A stretch of 64,000 nt of DNA from Mesorhizobium sp. WSM3860 (lineage in GTDB: Bacteria; Pseudomonadota; Alphaproteobacteria; Rhizobiales; Rhizobiaceae), in contig NZ_NSGF01000002.1 of assembly GCF_002294995.1 (NCBI RefSeq), positions 124,001 to 188,000 of the forward strand, in the 5' to 3' direction. The notes below the pieces were generated by a model that saw nothing but the letters and a program-made list of their open reading frames with translations, ran no database searches and was not told the origin of the DNA. The position numbers and the translations under genes are program-made. Numbering within the stretch: the first letter of the stretch is position 1; every line of letters begins with the position of its first letter. Positions 25,357-34,035 of this stretch are shown piece after piece.

Positions 25357-27011
25357 TGGCTGACAGCAAAGCAAATTCCGGCCGACTCCTCGACATCCGC
25401 AATCTGCGCATCGAGGCGACCGTCTATCCGCCCGGCGAGGCGCCGAAGACCATCACCCTTGTCCATGATGTCTCGCTGACGCTGGAGAAGGGCAAGGTGC
25501 TCGGCTTGATCGGCGAATCCGGCGCCGGCAAGTCGACGATCGGCCTGTCCTCCATGGGCTATGGCCGGGGCGGCGTGCGTATTACCGGCGGCGAGGTGAT
25601 CCTCAACGGCCGCGATATACTGAAGGGCGGCAGGGAAGGCTTGCGCAAGCTGCGCGGCCGCGAGGTGTGCTATGTCGCCCAGTCGGCGGCAGCGGCCTTC
25701 AATCCGGCGCACCGGCTGATGGACCAGGTGGTGGAGGCGACGCTTCTGCACGGCACGGCAACCCGGGCCGAAGCCGAGAAGCGAGCCGTCGCGCTGTTCA
25801 GGAAGCTCAGCCTGCCCAATCCCGAAACCATCGGTGAGCGCTTCCCGCACCAGGTCTCCGGCGGCCAGTTGCAGCGCGTGATGACGGCGATGGCGCTTTG
25901 CTCCGAGCCTGACCTGATCGTTTTCGACGAGCCGACCACAGCGCTCGACGTGACGACGCAGATAGACGTGCTGGCGGCGATCAAAGACGCGATCCGCGAT
26001 ACCCATGTGGCGGCTTTATACATCACCCACGACCTGGCCGTGGTCGCGCAGGTAGCGGACGAGATCATGGTGCTGCGCCATGGCCGGCTGGTCGAATGGG
26101 GCGGTACCCGCCAGATCATCAAGGAGCCGCGCCAGGAATACACCAACGCGCTGGTCTCGGTGCATGAGATCGAGCACAACGAACAGCAGCCCGGCACCAC
26201 ACCGATGCTGTCGGTGAAGAACGTGACAGCCGCCTATGGCGGCGGTCTCGTCAAGGTGCTGAAGAACGTCTCGGTCGACATCCACCCGGGCCAGACCCTG
26301 GCCGTCGTCGGCGAGAGCGGTTCCGGCAAATCGACGCTGGCGCGCGCCATCACCGGCCTCTTGCCGCCCGAGCAGGGTAGCGTCTTCTTCGACGGCCGCA
26401 CGCTTGGCAACAGGCTTTCCGACCGGCCGAAAGAGGACCTGCGCCAATTGCAGATGATCTACCAGATGGCCGACGTGGCGATGAACCCGCGCCAGACGGT
26501 GGGCACGATCATCGGCCGGCCGCTGGAGTTCTATTTCGGCATGAGGGGCCGCGAGCGCGACAAGCGCGTCGCCGAGCTGCTCGACCAGATCGAGATGGGC
26601 AAGGGCTTCATCGACCGCTATCCGGCCGAGCTTTCCGGCGGCCAGAAGCAGCGCGTTTGCATCGCCCGTTCGCTCGCCGCCAAGCCGAAGCTGATCATCT
26701 GCGACGAGGTGACCTCGGCGCTCGATCCGCTGGTCGCCCACGGCATCCTCAAGCTGCTGCTCAACCTGCAGCAGATCGAGAAAGTGGCCTATCTCTTCAT
26801 CACCCACGACCTCGCGACAGTGAAGTCGATCGCCGATTCGATCGCGGTGATGTATCGCGGCGAGGTGGTGCGCTACGGCTCCAAGAGCAAGGTGCTGGCG
26901 CCGCCCTTCGATGCCTATACCGACCTTCTGCTGTCCTCCGTCCCCGAAATGGAGATCGGCTGGCTGGAGAAGGCGATTGCCGGCCGGCGCATGGAAAGCG
27001 CCGGCAACTAA
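25356..27011 (+). CDS. Fused dual-domain ABC ATPase (DppD-DppF type)
   Basis: 551-residue protein with two complete nucleotide-binding domains in one chain, so it supplies both ATPases of the importer. Domain 1: Walker A GESGAGKST at 53-61, signature 'QVSGGQLQRVMTAMAL', Walker B 'LIVFDEPTTALDVTTQ', switch 'YITHDLAVVAQ'. Domain 2: Walker A GESGSGKST at about 319-327, signature 'ELSGGQKQRVCIARSLA', Walker B 'LIICDEVTSALDPLV'. In domain 2 the Walker B 'DEVTSALD' is normal for this family. No break between domains. Starts inside the permease stop codon. Confidence 0.93.
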   Translation: MADSKANSGRLLDIRNLRIEATVYPPGEAPKTITLVHDVSLTLEKGKVLGLIGESGAGKSTIGLSSMGYGRGGVRITGGEVILNGRDILKGGREGLRKLRGREVCYVAQSAAAAFNPAHRLMDQVVEATLLHGTATRAEAEKRAVALFRKLSLPNPETIGERFPHQVSGGQLQRVMTAMALCSEPDLIVFDEPTTALDVTTQIDVLAAIKDAIRDTHVAALYITHDLAVVAQVADEIMVLRHGRLVEWGGTRQIIKEPRQEYTNALVSVHEIEHNEQQPGTTPMLSVKNVTAAYGGGLVKVLKNVSVDIHPGQTLAVVGESGSGKSTLARAITGLLPPEQGSVFFDGRTLGNRLSDRPKEDLRQLQMIYQMADVAMNPRQTVGTIIGRPLEFYFGMRGRERDKRVAELLDQIEMGKGFIDRYPAELSGGQKQRVCIARSLAAKPKLIICDEVTSALDPLVAHGILKLLLNLQQIEKVAYLFITHDLATVKSIADSIAVMYRGEVVRYGSKSKVLAPPFDAYTDLLLSSVPEMEIGWLEKAIAGRRMESAGN

Positions 27012-27089
27012 GCTGGCTGGCTCTTCGCTGCGCTTCTCGGACTTGGCCGGAGGTCAAGCCCTCGATGCCGATCTCTCCCGCAAGAACGC

Positions 27090-27941
27090 ATGGAATTGCC
27101 CGTGGCACTTAACTCCAAACTGCTGCTCATCATCCTTGACGGGGTGCCCTACCGGAACTGGCGCCGGCTTATGGGCAACCTCGAAGGCTGGGTACAATCG
27201 GGCGAGGCGCAAGTGTGGAAGATGCGCTCCGTGCTGCCATCGACATCGGCCTGCTGCTACGCCTCGATCCACACCGGCGTCGCGCCGCAAGTGCATGGCA
27301 TCCTCTCCAACGAGAATCGGTTCCGGGTCAGGCAGCCCGATATCTTCTCGGAGGTCAGCAACGCGGGCGGCAGGACCGGGGCAGTGACGCATTCCTACTG
27401 GTCGGAATTCTTCCGCAGCTTTCCGTTCGACCTCGTCGAGGACATGGAATTCGACGAGCCTGGCGGGCCGATCACGCATGGCCGCTTCCACACCATGACC
27501 GGCTACAATCTCAAGAACCAGATGACGCCGAGCGATGTCGACCTTTTCGCGACATTGACCATACTCACCCGCCGCCACGGCATCGACTACGGCATCCTGC
27601 ACAGCTGCACGCTGGACTCGATGGGCCATCGCTTCGGCCACGACTGCCACGAGATGGATCATGCCTGCTACGCGATGGACGGAATGCTTGCCGCCTTCCT
27701 GCCCGGTTGGCGCGAAGCCGGCTATGAAGTCATCGTCACCGCTGATCACGGCCAGACCGACCGCGGCCATCACGGCGGGCATGACGACGAGATGCAGGAT
27801 TTCGCGCTGTATTATTTCGGACCGGCGAAGGGTCCTGAAGCCGACACGCTGCTCGACCAGCTGCAGCTCGCGCCGACGGTGCTGAGCCGGCTCGGCGTGG
27901 CGGTGCCGGCTACGATGAAGGCAAAGCCTTTCCTCGAATGA
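27090..27941 (+). CDS. Alkaline phosphatase superfamily (type I phosphodiesterase-like) protein
   Basis: 283-residue cytoplasmic protein of the alkaline phosphatase superfamily, most like nucleotide pyrophosphatase/phosphodiesterases. Metal-site marks are 'LLLIILDGVPYRNW' (first Asp), 'SVLPSTSACCYASIHTGVAP' with following 'VHGI' (nucleophile Ser/Thr region), 'LDSMGHRFGHD' (Asp, His) and 'VTADHGQTDRGHHGGHDDEM' (Asp-His pair). No signal peptide. It is 78 bp after the ABC ATPase gene and ends the co-directional block that began with puuE. A phosphoester or phosphonate-like substrate would be expected, which sits oddly with a peptide-type importer. The start could be 27090 or the next Met; no strong ribosome site decides. 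Confidence 0.78.
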   Translation: MELPVALNSKLLLIILDGVPYRNWRRLMGNLEGWVQSGEAQVWKMRSVLPSTSACCYASIHTGVAPQVHGILSNENRFRVRQPDIFSEVSNAGGRTGAVTHSYWSEFFRSFPFDLVEDMEFDEPGGPITHGRFHTMTGYNLKNQMTPSDVDLFATLTILTRRHGIDYGILHSCTLDSMGHRFGHDCHEMDHACYAMDGMLAAFLPGWREAGYEVIVTADHGQTDRGHHGGHDDEMQDFALYYFGPAKGPEADTLLDQLQLAPTVLSRLGVAVPATMKAKPFLE

Positions 27942-27958
27942 GAAGTGGGCAGGACGTT

Positions 27959-28085
27959 CGCGCCCCTCTCCCCGTCACCATACGGGGAGAGGGTAGGGGG
28001 TGAGGGGCAGCGCCAGCCTCGACAATTGCGAACGCCGGCGACCCTCATCCGCCTGCCGGCACCTTCTCCCCGTATAGCGACGCGA
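27959..28085. repeat. Palindromic intergenic element (CTCTCCCCGT type)
   Basis: A perfect 12-bp stem (CCCTCTCCCCGT at 27964-27975, complement at 27982-27993) with a 6-base loop lies 22 bp after the phosphatase stop. A second half, 'ccctcatccgcctgccgg' followed by CTTCTCCCCGTATAG, ends near 28085. It is different in sequence from the 30917/48634/59913 family. It may also act as terminator for the upstream gene. The whole 27942-28209 gap otherwise holds only the sigma-factor leader. Confidence 0.65.
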
Positions 28086-28209
28086 AGAAGGAGATACTCT
28101 GGCAACGCTCATCTTCTTCGGTTAGCTTCCGAAAATTCCTTGGCGGAGGATGAACCTTCTTGGACCGACCAGCGACAGAGCCACGAGGAGCCAGGCGGCT
28201 CGACCGGCC

Positions 28210-28776
28210 ATGAACGCGGCGACCGAAACCGATCGCGCGCTTGTCGACCGGGTCGCGAAGGGCGACCGGGCGGCCGTGCGGCTCCTGTTCATGCGTCACC
28301 ACGCGCGGATCTACCGTTTCGTGGCGCGCCAGACGGGATCGGAAATGATGGCCGACGATATCACCAACGAGGTCTTTCTCGAGCTGTGGCGCCAGGCGCC
28401 AGGCTTCGAAGGCCGCTCGGAAGTCTCGACCTGGCTGCTCGGCATCGCCCGCTTCAAGGCGCTATCCTTGCTTCGCAAGAAGAAGGAAGACTGGATCGAC
28501 GACGATGACGCGGCGCAGATTCCCGACAGCGCCGACACGCCGGAAGTCGTCACCATGAAAGAGGACAAGGCCGCCGCCTTGCGCCGCTTCGTCGATGCCT
28601 TGCCGGAGGAGCACCGCACGGTGATCGACCTTGCCTATTACCATGGCCAGTCGGTGACCGAGATCGGCGAGGTGCTCAACATCCCGGTTGCCACCGTCAA
28701 GACCAGGATGTTCTACGCCCGTAAGAAACTCGGCGAGGCCCTCAAGGCCGCTGGTTACGACAGGGGGTGGCCATGA
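28210..28776 (+). CDS. ECF-type RNA polymerase sigma factor
   Basis: 188-residue extracytoplasmic-function sigma factor. Region 2 spans about residues 8-75 ('RLLFMRHHARIYRFVARQTG', then 'MADDITNEVFLELWRQAPGF'), and region 4 covers about 125-180 ('LPEEHRTVIDLAYYHGQSVT', 'EIGEVLNIPVATVKTRMFYA', 'RKKLGEAL'). The linker carries an acidic 'DWIDDDD'. I prefer ATG 28210 ('MNAATETDRAL'); an in-frame ATG at 28150 would add 20 residues with no resemblance to the family. The stop overlaps the anti-sigma start by 4 bp (ATGA), the usual coupling that keeps sigma and anti-sigma in balance. Confidence 0.93.
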   Translation: MNAATETDRALVDRVAKGDRAAVRLLFMRHHARIYRFVARQTGSEMMADDITNEVFLELWRQAPGFEGRSEVSTWLLGIARFKALSLLRKKKEDWIDDDDAAQIPDSADTPEVVTMKEDKAAALRRFVDALPEEHRTVIDLAYYHGQSVTEIGEVLNIPVATVKTRMFYARKKLGEALKAAGYDRGWP

Positions 28777-29441
28777 GCGCCGCTGAAAAGATGTCGCGGC
28801 GCGACGAGATGGAGACACTGCTGCCGTTCTACCTCAACGGCTCGCTGGAAGGCGCCGAACTGGAAGCCGTCGAGGAATGGCTGGCCTCCGATCCTGCGGC
28901 GATGGCCGCGCTCGGCGAGGCGGAAGCCGAATTCTCCGGCACCGCCGCCGCCAACGAAGCGATCCGACCCCCGGCCGACGCGCTCTCCCGCTTTGCAAGG
29001 GCGCTCGACGCCGAGGCCGGTCCGGCGCGCGCGCCCGCCGGCCAGTCATGGCTGGCGAAGGTCTTCGGCCGGGTCACGGCGATCCCCTCGGGCGTCGCCT
29101 GGGCGGCGGCCGCGGCGCTGCTTGCGCTGGTCGTGGCGCAGTCTTTCGAGCGGCCAGGTGGCAAGGGCAACGACTTTGAAATCGCCGGCGCTCAGGACGA
29201 TCTGGCGAAGCTGCCCTTCGCCCTGGTCAAGTTCAAGCCGGATGCCAAGATGTCGGACATCGCCGCCTTCCTCGGCCAGAACGGGCTGAAGATCGCCGGC
29301 GGGCCGACCGCCGACGGTGTGTTTCACGTGACGATCCCGGCCAGCACGGCGGCCGACTACGACAAGCTCGTCGGCCTTATTGCCGCCCAGCCTTTCGCGG
29401 AAGCCGTGGTGCAGGGAAGGAAACCGGCCGATGGCGGCTAA
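28773..29441 (+). CDS. Membrane anti-sigma factor with propeptide-like periplasmic domain
   Basis: 222-residue single-pass protein. Residues 1-about 100 are a cytoplasmic anti-sigma domain ('METLLPFYLNGSLEGAELEA', 'VEEWLASDPAAMAALGEAEA'); no zinc-binding HxxxCxxC motif is present. One transmembrane helix spans about 106-123. The periplasmic part, about 148-216, runs 'ALVKFKPDAKMSDIAAFLGQ', 'NGLKIAGGPTADGVFHVTIP', 'DKLVGLIAAQPFAEAVV'. That beta-alpha-beta-beta-alpha-beta pattern resembles subtilase propeptide (inhibitor I9-like) domains, including residues 138-213 of the protease encoded next. It overlaps the sigma gene by 4 bp and the protease gene by 11 bp. The anti-sigma role is inferred from position and architecture. 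Confidence 0.82.
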   Translation: MSAAEKMSRRDEMETLLPFYLNGSLEGAELEAVEEWLASDPAAMAALGEAEAEFSGTAAANEAIRPPADALSRFARALDAEAGPARAPAGQSWLAKVFGRVTAIPSGVAWAAAAALLALVVAQSFERPGGKGNDFEIAGAQDDLAKLPFALVKFKPDAKMSDIAAFLGQNGLKIAGGPTADGVFHVTIPASTAADYDKLVGLIAAQPFAEAVVQGRKPADGG

Positions 29442-30885
29442 AGCGGTCGTTCTTCATGCGGCAATCCTCGCGGCGACATTTGTCGCCGCTCCCGCCGCTG
29501 CGCAGACCAACGATCCGAACCTCTCGCAAAAGCAGATCGACTGCCTCAACCGCACGACGGCGGCCGGCGCTGACTGCGACAAGGACGGCGGTGCTAAGAA
29601 TGGCGGCGAGAAATCCGGCGCGGGCAATGCCGCCGGCGGCGCCGTGTTCCTGCCGGCGCTGATCGTCGACCTGTTCCCGAATCCGCCGGCACCCCCGACG
29701 CCTGCGCCAACGCAGCCGAGCGGAACGGCGCCTCCAAAGGCTCCGACGAGCACACCGGCGCCCGCTCCGTCGCCAAGCGGCCCCATCACGCCGCCTACCG
29801 GGCTCAATCTCGCAGCGCCGCCGCGTGCGGTCAGTGGCGAGTTCGTGCCCGACGAGGTGCTGGTGACGGTCGCCGGCGATGCCGGCGCGGTGCAGCAGAT
29901 CGCCACCACCTTCGGCCTGCAGGTGCGCTCGCAGCGCCAGTCGCGGCTGCTCGGCACAACGCTGGTGCGCTACGGCATTCCCGACGGACGGCCGGTCGGC
30001 GTCGTGCTGGCGCAGCTCGCCGCCGACGGGCGCACCCAACGGCGTGAGCCCAACCACATCTATTCGCTGCAGCAGACCGCCGGCATCGTGAACTATGCCT
30101 TCGAGCGCATCGCGCTCGATTCGAAACAGGCGAGCGGCGAGAACGTGCGCGTCGCCGTCATCGACACCGGCATCGACGATACCAACCCAGCGCTGAAAGG
30201 CGTCATTGCCGGCCAGTTCGACGCCATGCCGAACGTGCCGATCAAAAAGCGCGACCACGGCACCTCGGTCGACGGGCTGATCGCCGGCGTCGGGCCGCTG
30301 GAAGGCATGGCGCCGGGCGCCAGGATCTATCACGCACGAGCCTTCGAGGGCGGCAAATCGAGTATGGACGTCATCCTGTCGGCGCTCGACTGGGCGGCTG
30401 AACAGGACGTGCGCATCATCAATATGAGCTTCGTCGGGCCGAAGAACGACCTGCTCGGCACGGCCTGCCGCAATGCGCGCGCGCTCGGCATGGTGCTGGT
30501 CGCGGCGGCCGGCAACAACGGGCCGAAAGCGCCTTACGGCTATCCGGCGGCCTTCGACGGCGTCATCGCGGTGACCGCGACCGACGCCAAGGACGGGCTG
30601 ATGCCGCAGGCCAATCGCGGCGCTTATGTCTTCATCTCGGCACCGGGCGTCGAGATGCTGGCGCCGAGCGGCGCCGGCTCGGACGTGGTGACCGGCACCT
30701 CCTTCGCCGCCGCGATCGTATCCGGTGCCATCGCCAATCTGATCCACGCAACGCCTGACCGCTCGGCCGACGACATCGTGAAGGCGCTGGCCGCCACGGC
30801 AAAGGATCTCGGCCCGAAGGGGCGGGACAATGATTTCGGCTATGGGCTGCTGGATATCAAGGCGGCCGGGGCGGTGAAGGAGTAA
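29431..30885 (+). CDS. Secreted S8 family serine peptidase (subtilase)
   Basis: 484-residue exported subtilisin-like protease. Signal peptide with cleavage near A24 ('AAPAAAQ'). A Pro/Ala/Thr-rich linker covers about 84-123. A propeptide-like domain covers about 138-213 ('[20 protein letters not shown]' to 'EPNHIYSLQ'). The peptidase domain has D245 ('VAVIDTGID'), H276 ('RDHGTSVDG'), the oxyanion Asn in '[18 protein letters not shown]' (about 362) and S424 ('[12 protein letters not shown]'). All triad residues are present. ATG 29431 is chosen because it starts a good signal peptide; it overlaps the anti-sigma gene by 11 bp. Being third in the sigma/anti-sigma unit, it may be both a regulon member and part of the signal path. 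Confidence 0.92.
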   Translation: MAAKAVVLHAAILAATFVAAPAAAQTNDPNLSQKQIDCLNRTTAAGADCDKDGGAKNGGEKSGAGNAAGGAVFLPALIVDLFPNPPAPPTPAPTQPSGTAPPKAPTSTPAPAPSPSGPITPPTGLNLAAPPRAVSGEFVPDEVLVTVAGDAGAVQQIATTFGLQVRSQRQSRLLGTTLVRYGIPDGRPVGVVLAQLAADGRTQRREPNHIYSLQQTAGIVNYAFERIALDSKQASGENVRVAVIDTGIDDTNPALKGVIAGQFDAMPNVPIKKRDHGTSVDGLIAGVGPLEGMAPGARIYHARAFEGGKSSMDVILSALDWAAEQDVRIINMSFVGPKNDLLGTACRNARALGMVLVAAAGNNGPKAPYGYPAAFDGVIAVTATDAKDGLMPQANRGAYVFISAPGVEMLAPSGAGSDVVTGTSFAAAIVSGAIANLIHATPDRSADDIVKALAATAKDLGPKGRDNDFGYGLLDIKAAGAVKE

Positions 30886-30916
30886 CCCCGCTTATATCTG
30901 TAATGTTGGCGGGACA

Positions 30917-31076
30917 GCACCCCCTCTGGCCTGCCAGCCATCTCCCCCGCAAGCGGGGAGATCAGCAGTTTCAGCGCCGAAATAGCTGTGCGAAGTTGAT
31001 GATTGGCGAAACGTGCGGCGACATCCAATCTCGCCCCTTGCGGGAGAGATGCCCGGCAAGACAGAGGCGGGTGTGA
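30917..31076. repeat. Palindromic intergenic element, divergent copy
   Basis: About 160 bp filling the gap between the subtilase and aglR. The left part 'gcaccccctctggcctgcc' and TCTCCCCCGCAAGCGGGGAGA hairpin match the elements at 48634 and 59913; the right end is degraded ('gcccggcaagacagaggc'). It lies between convergent genes and may serve as a bidirectional terminator. Confidence 0.75.
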
Positions 31077-31104
31077 AGGAGCTCCAGGCGTCTCGCCTGT
31101 CGGA

Positions 31105-32127
31105 CTACCGCGGCGCCCCAGCGACCGACCCCCTCACCACCAGGTCGACCGGCCAGACCTCGCCCCGCGCGCCCTCTTCCAGCCCCGATATGCGCGCCGC
31201 CAATCGCTCGGCAACGCGCGCGCCGGCGAGGCGGATGGAGGAACGCGTCGTCGACAGCGGCACCGGGAAATTCTCCGGCCGCAGCCAGGGGAAGACGTCG
31301 TCATGGGCGACCAGCGACAGATCGCCCGGAATGGTCAGGCCGAGATCGCGCACGGCGCGGACGACACCGAGCGCCATGATGAGACTGGAGCAGACGATCG
31401 CCGTCGGCGCTCCGCTTTCTTCGAGCAAGCGGCGGGCGGCGCGATAACCGTTTTCCTCGGTCATGGTCGTGGAACAGATATGGCGCTCGCCCAGCGTCAG
31501 TCCGCTGGCGGCAAGCGCCTGGCGCACGCCACGCTCGCGATGAATGGCGAAGGTCTCGCGGTCGTCGCCGTTGATCAGCGCCAGCCGTTTGTGGCCGAGC
31601 TGAACGAGAAGCCTGGCCGCTTCGTGGAACGCGCCCTCGTTGTCGATATCGAGATAGGGATAGTCGAACTCAAAGCCCTCGCTGCGGCCATGGACGATAA
31701 AGGGAATGCCCAGCGTGTTGACCAGCGCCAGCCGCCGGTCGGCGGGGCGCGGCGAGGAAATGTAGACGGCGTCGACCTGCCGGTTGGCGACGATACGCCG
31801 ATAAGTGGTTTCCTGGTCGTCGGCATCGGCCGGCGAGAGCACCAGATCGAGCTCGTGCGAGCGGGCATAGTCGCCGAGACCCGAAAGGAACTCGACGAAA
31901 TGCGGATCGATGTCGACGGCATTGCCGGTCGGCAGCACATAGCCGATCATTCCCGATTTGCCAGTGGCCAGCCGCCGCGCGCTGGGATTCGGCCGGTAGC
32001 CGTGGCGCTTGGCGGCATCCATCACGCGGCGCCGCGTCTCCTCGCTCACCTCCGGGTAGCCGTTCAGCGCCCGGCTTACCGTCGTCTGCGAAAGCGACAG
32101 CATGTGCGAGAGTTGCTTGAGGTTCAT
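31105..32127 (-). CDS. aglR: LacI family repressor of the alpha-glucoside operon (AglR)
   Basis: 340-residue LacI/GalR regulator. The N-terminal HTH is '[20 protein letters not shown]' followed by '[19 protein letters not shown]' and the hinge '[18 protein letters not shown]'. The sugar-binding domain follows, with '[19 protein letters not shown]' and '[13 protein letters not shown]' typical of the family. It is divergent from aglEFGAK across 360 bp, the same arrangement as in Sinorhizobium, and two palindromes with the CG-centred LacI-type core lie in that gap. It most likely represses the agl genes and itself in the absence of an alpha-glucoside such as sucrose, maltose or trehalose. Confidence 0.9.
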   Translation of the reverse strand: MNLKQLSHMLSLSQTTVSRALNGYPEVSEETRRRVMDAAKRHGYRPNPSARRLATGKSGMIGYVLPTGNAVDIDPHFVEFLSGLGDYARSHELDLVLSPADADDQETTYRRIVANRQVDAVYISSPRPADRRLALVNTLGIPFIVHGRSEGFEFDYPYLDIDNEGAFHEAARLLVQLGHKRLALINGDDRETFAIHRERGVRQALAASGLTLGERHICSTTMTEENGYRAARRLLEESGAPTAIVCSSLIMALGVVRAVRDLGLTIPGDLSLVAHDDVFPWLRPENFPVPLSTTRSSIRLAGARVAERLAARISGLEEGARGEVWPVDLVVRGSVAGAPR

Positions 32128-32144
32128 CGGAGGCCTCCAGCCTC

Positions 32145-32154
32145 AAAGCGCTTT
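32145..32154. promoter_or_regulatory. Candidate AglR operator 1
   Basis: Perfect 10-bp palindrome AAAGCGCTTT with a central CG, 18 bp upstream of the aglR start. The core is identical to the second site at 32363. LacI-family proteins typically bind CG-centred palindromes of this form, so autoregulation is plausible. Confidence 0.6.
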
Positions 32155-32362
32155 CAATTTGAATCGATCCGATGATCGCTGGCGCTATCGCCCAGCATCA
32201 TGACCTTAGTGGCGGCCAAAGATAGTTTGAAGCCGAAATTGCTGCTGCAATGCCAAAAAAGCTTGCTGCAGCGCACTTTTTGTCATCTCGAAGGCAAGTC
32301 TAAATCGATTAGCATGGCCGGCCTCTTGACTTCCACTCGATTCAATGGCGAGATCGAAGAAG

Positions 32363-32376
32363 CCAAAGCGCTTTGG
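32363..32376. promoter_or_regulatory. Candidate AglR operator 2
   Basis: Perfect 14-bp palindrome CCAAAGCGCTTTGG, 112 bp upstream of the aglE start codon and 218 bp (centre to centre about 220) from operator 1. Same AAAGCGCTTT core. The spacing allows loop formation between the two sites. The rest of the 32128-32487 gap contains an AATCGATT palindrome at 32303 and no gene. Confidence 0.65.
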
Positions 32377-32487
32377 AAGACTCTTCGAAAGGTTGCGGTT
32401 GCCTTCTCGCTGAGTCACAGTTCCGCGGGCGTCGGCGGACGGGATGGAGGTCTCGTCCGAACTCATTGTCCACTGGGAGGAATTGCG

Positions 32488-33843
32488 ATGAAGAAAATGC
32501 TTCTCTTGGGCGCGGCTTTCGCAGCGCTCGCCCTCAGCCTGCCGGCGCAAGCCGAACTGAAGTTCAAGCCGGGCGAGGACCCGCGCTTCCACTGGGCGAA
32601 CTACGACGAGCTCAAGAAAGTCGACCTCAAGGGCGAGACGCTGACCATCTTCGGGCCCTGGCGCGGCGAGGACGAAACGCTCGTGCGTTCGGTGCTCGAC
32701 TATTTCTCCGAGGCGACCGGGGCAGAGGTCAAATACTCCTCGTCCGAGAATTATGAGCAGCAGATCGTCATCGACACACAGGCCGGCAGCCCGCCCAACA
32801 TCGCCATCCTGCCACAGCCGGGACTGATCCAGGATCTCGCTTCCAAGGGTGTGCTGACCCCGCTGGGCGACGACGTCGCCGCCTGGATCAAGGAAAATTA
32901 TGCCGCCGGCGACTCCTGGGCCAAGCTCGGCACCTATACGGGCAAGGACGGCAAGGCGGGCTTCTATGCCTTTCCCTACAAGATCGACGTCAAGGGTCTG
33001 GTCTGGTACTCGCCAGATAATTTCGAGGAGGCCGGCTATAAAGTTCCGAAGACACAGGAGGAACTGGCCGATCTCGAAAAGAAGATCATTGCCGACGGCG
33101 GCAAGCCCTGGTGCATCGGGCTGGGTTCCGGCGGCGCCACCGGCTGGCCGGCGACCGACTGGGTCGAGGACATCATGCTGCGCACCCAGCCGCCGGAAGT
33201 CTACGACAAATGGGTGAAGAACGAGATTCCCTTCACCGATCCGGCCGTGATCAACGCCCTCGACATCTTCGGCAAGATCGCAACCGACGACAAGATGGTC
33301 GACGGCGGTGCCAAGGCAGTCGCGGCAACCGACTTCCGCGACAGCCCGAAGGGCCTCTTTACAGTGCCGCCGAAGTGCTACATGCACCATCAGGCATCGT
33401 TCATTCCTTCCTTCTTCCCGGAGAACGTCAAGCTCGGCCAGGATGCGGACTTCTTCCCCTACCCGCCCTACGCCTCAAAGCCGGAACTGGGCACGCCGCT
33501 GGAAGTGGCCGGAACGCTGGTGATGATCACCAAGGATTCCAAGGCTTCGCGTGAATTCATCAAGTTCCTCGAGATGCCGCTCGCGCATGAATTGTGGATG
33601 GCGCAGAAGAGCTTCGTCACGCCCTTCAAGGGGGCCAACAAGGACGCCTATGGCAGCGACGCGCTGAAGAAGCAGGGCGAGATCCTGGTCGGGGCCACCA
33701 CGGTGCGTTTCGACAGCTCGGACCTGATGCCCGGCAAGGTCGGCGCAGGCTCCTTCTGGACCGGCATGATCGACCTCGTCGGCGGCAAGACCGCCCAGGA
33801 CGTCGCCGCCGATATCCAGAAGAGCTGGGATGCCATCAAGTAG
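32488..33843 (+). CDS. aglE: Alpha-glucoside ABC transporter, substrate-binding protein AglE
   Basis: 451-residue periplasmic binding protein of the CUT1 sugar importer family. A Sec signal peptide ('MKKMLLLGAAFAALALSLPA') ends at AQA. The mature protein starts with the Agl-type 'ELKFKPGEDPRFHWANYDEL', and family 1 binding-protein features follow ('GETLTIFGPWRGEDETLVRS', 'YEQQIVIDTQAGSPPNIAIL'). ATG 32488 has GGGAGGAATTGCG upstream, a near-ideal ribosome site; the longer in-frame ORF is leader. It delivers alpha-glucosides to AglFG and is followed by the permeases after a 192-bp gap. Confidence 0.93.
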   Translation: MKKMLLLGAAFAALALSLPAQAELKFKPGEDPRFHWANYDELKKVDLKGETLTIFGPWRGEDETLVRSVLDYFSEATGAEVKYSSSENYEQQIVIDTQAGSPPNIAILPQPGLIQDLASKGVLTPLGDDVAAWIKENYAAGDSWAKLGTYTGKDGKAGFYAFPYKIDVKGLVWYSPDNFEEAGYKVPKTQEELADLEKKIIADGGKPWCIGLGSGGATGWPATDWVEDIMLRTQPPEVYDKWVKNEIPFTDPAVINALDIFGKIATDDKMVDGGAKAVAATDFRDSPKGLFTVPPKCYMHHQASFIPSFFPENVKLGQDADFFPYPPYASKPELGTPLEVAGTLVMITKDSKASREFIKFLEMPLAHELWMAQKSFVTPFKGANKDAYGSDALKKQGEILVGATTVRFDSSDLMPGKVGAGSFWTGMIDLVGGKTAQDVAADIQKSWDAIK

Positions 33844-34035
33844 GCAGCCGGCAAAAGAGGCCGCCGCGCGCGACCTCGAGACTCTCCTCATCCTCCTGCT
33901 GGATCCGGGCTACGGCCCGGGTCCGACCGGCAGCCCACGCCGGAAGTCTTCGCGTCTCGATTGTTCCGAATAACTGAAAGTCGATGCATGCGGCTGCCAG
34001 CCTTGGCTGGCGGTCATACCCAGGGAGAGGGACCC

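Noticed and set aside
25356..27011. Gene fusion or missed stop between two ABC ATPases
   Set aside because: Fused DppD-DppF-type ATPases are a normal architecture; both domains are complete and the linker is ordinary.
27959..28085. Possible CRISPR-like or tandem array because of repeated CTCTCCCC blocks
   Set aside because: Only two blocks in inverted or irregular arrangement, no regular spacers and no cas genes.
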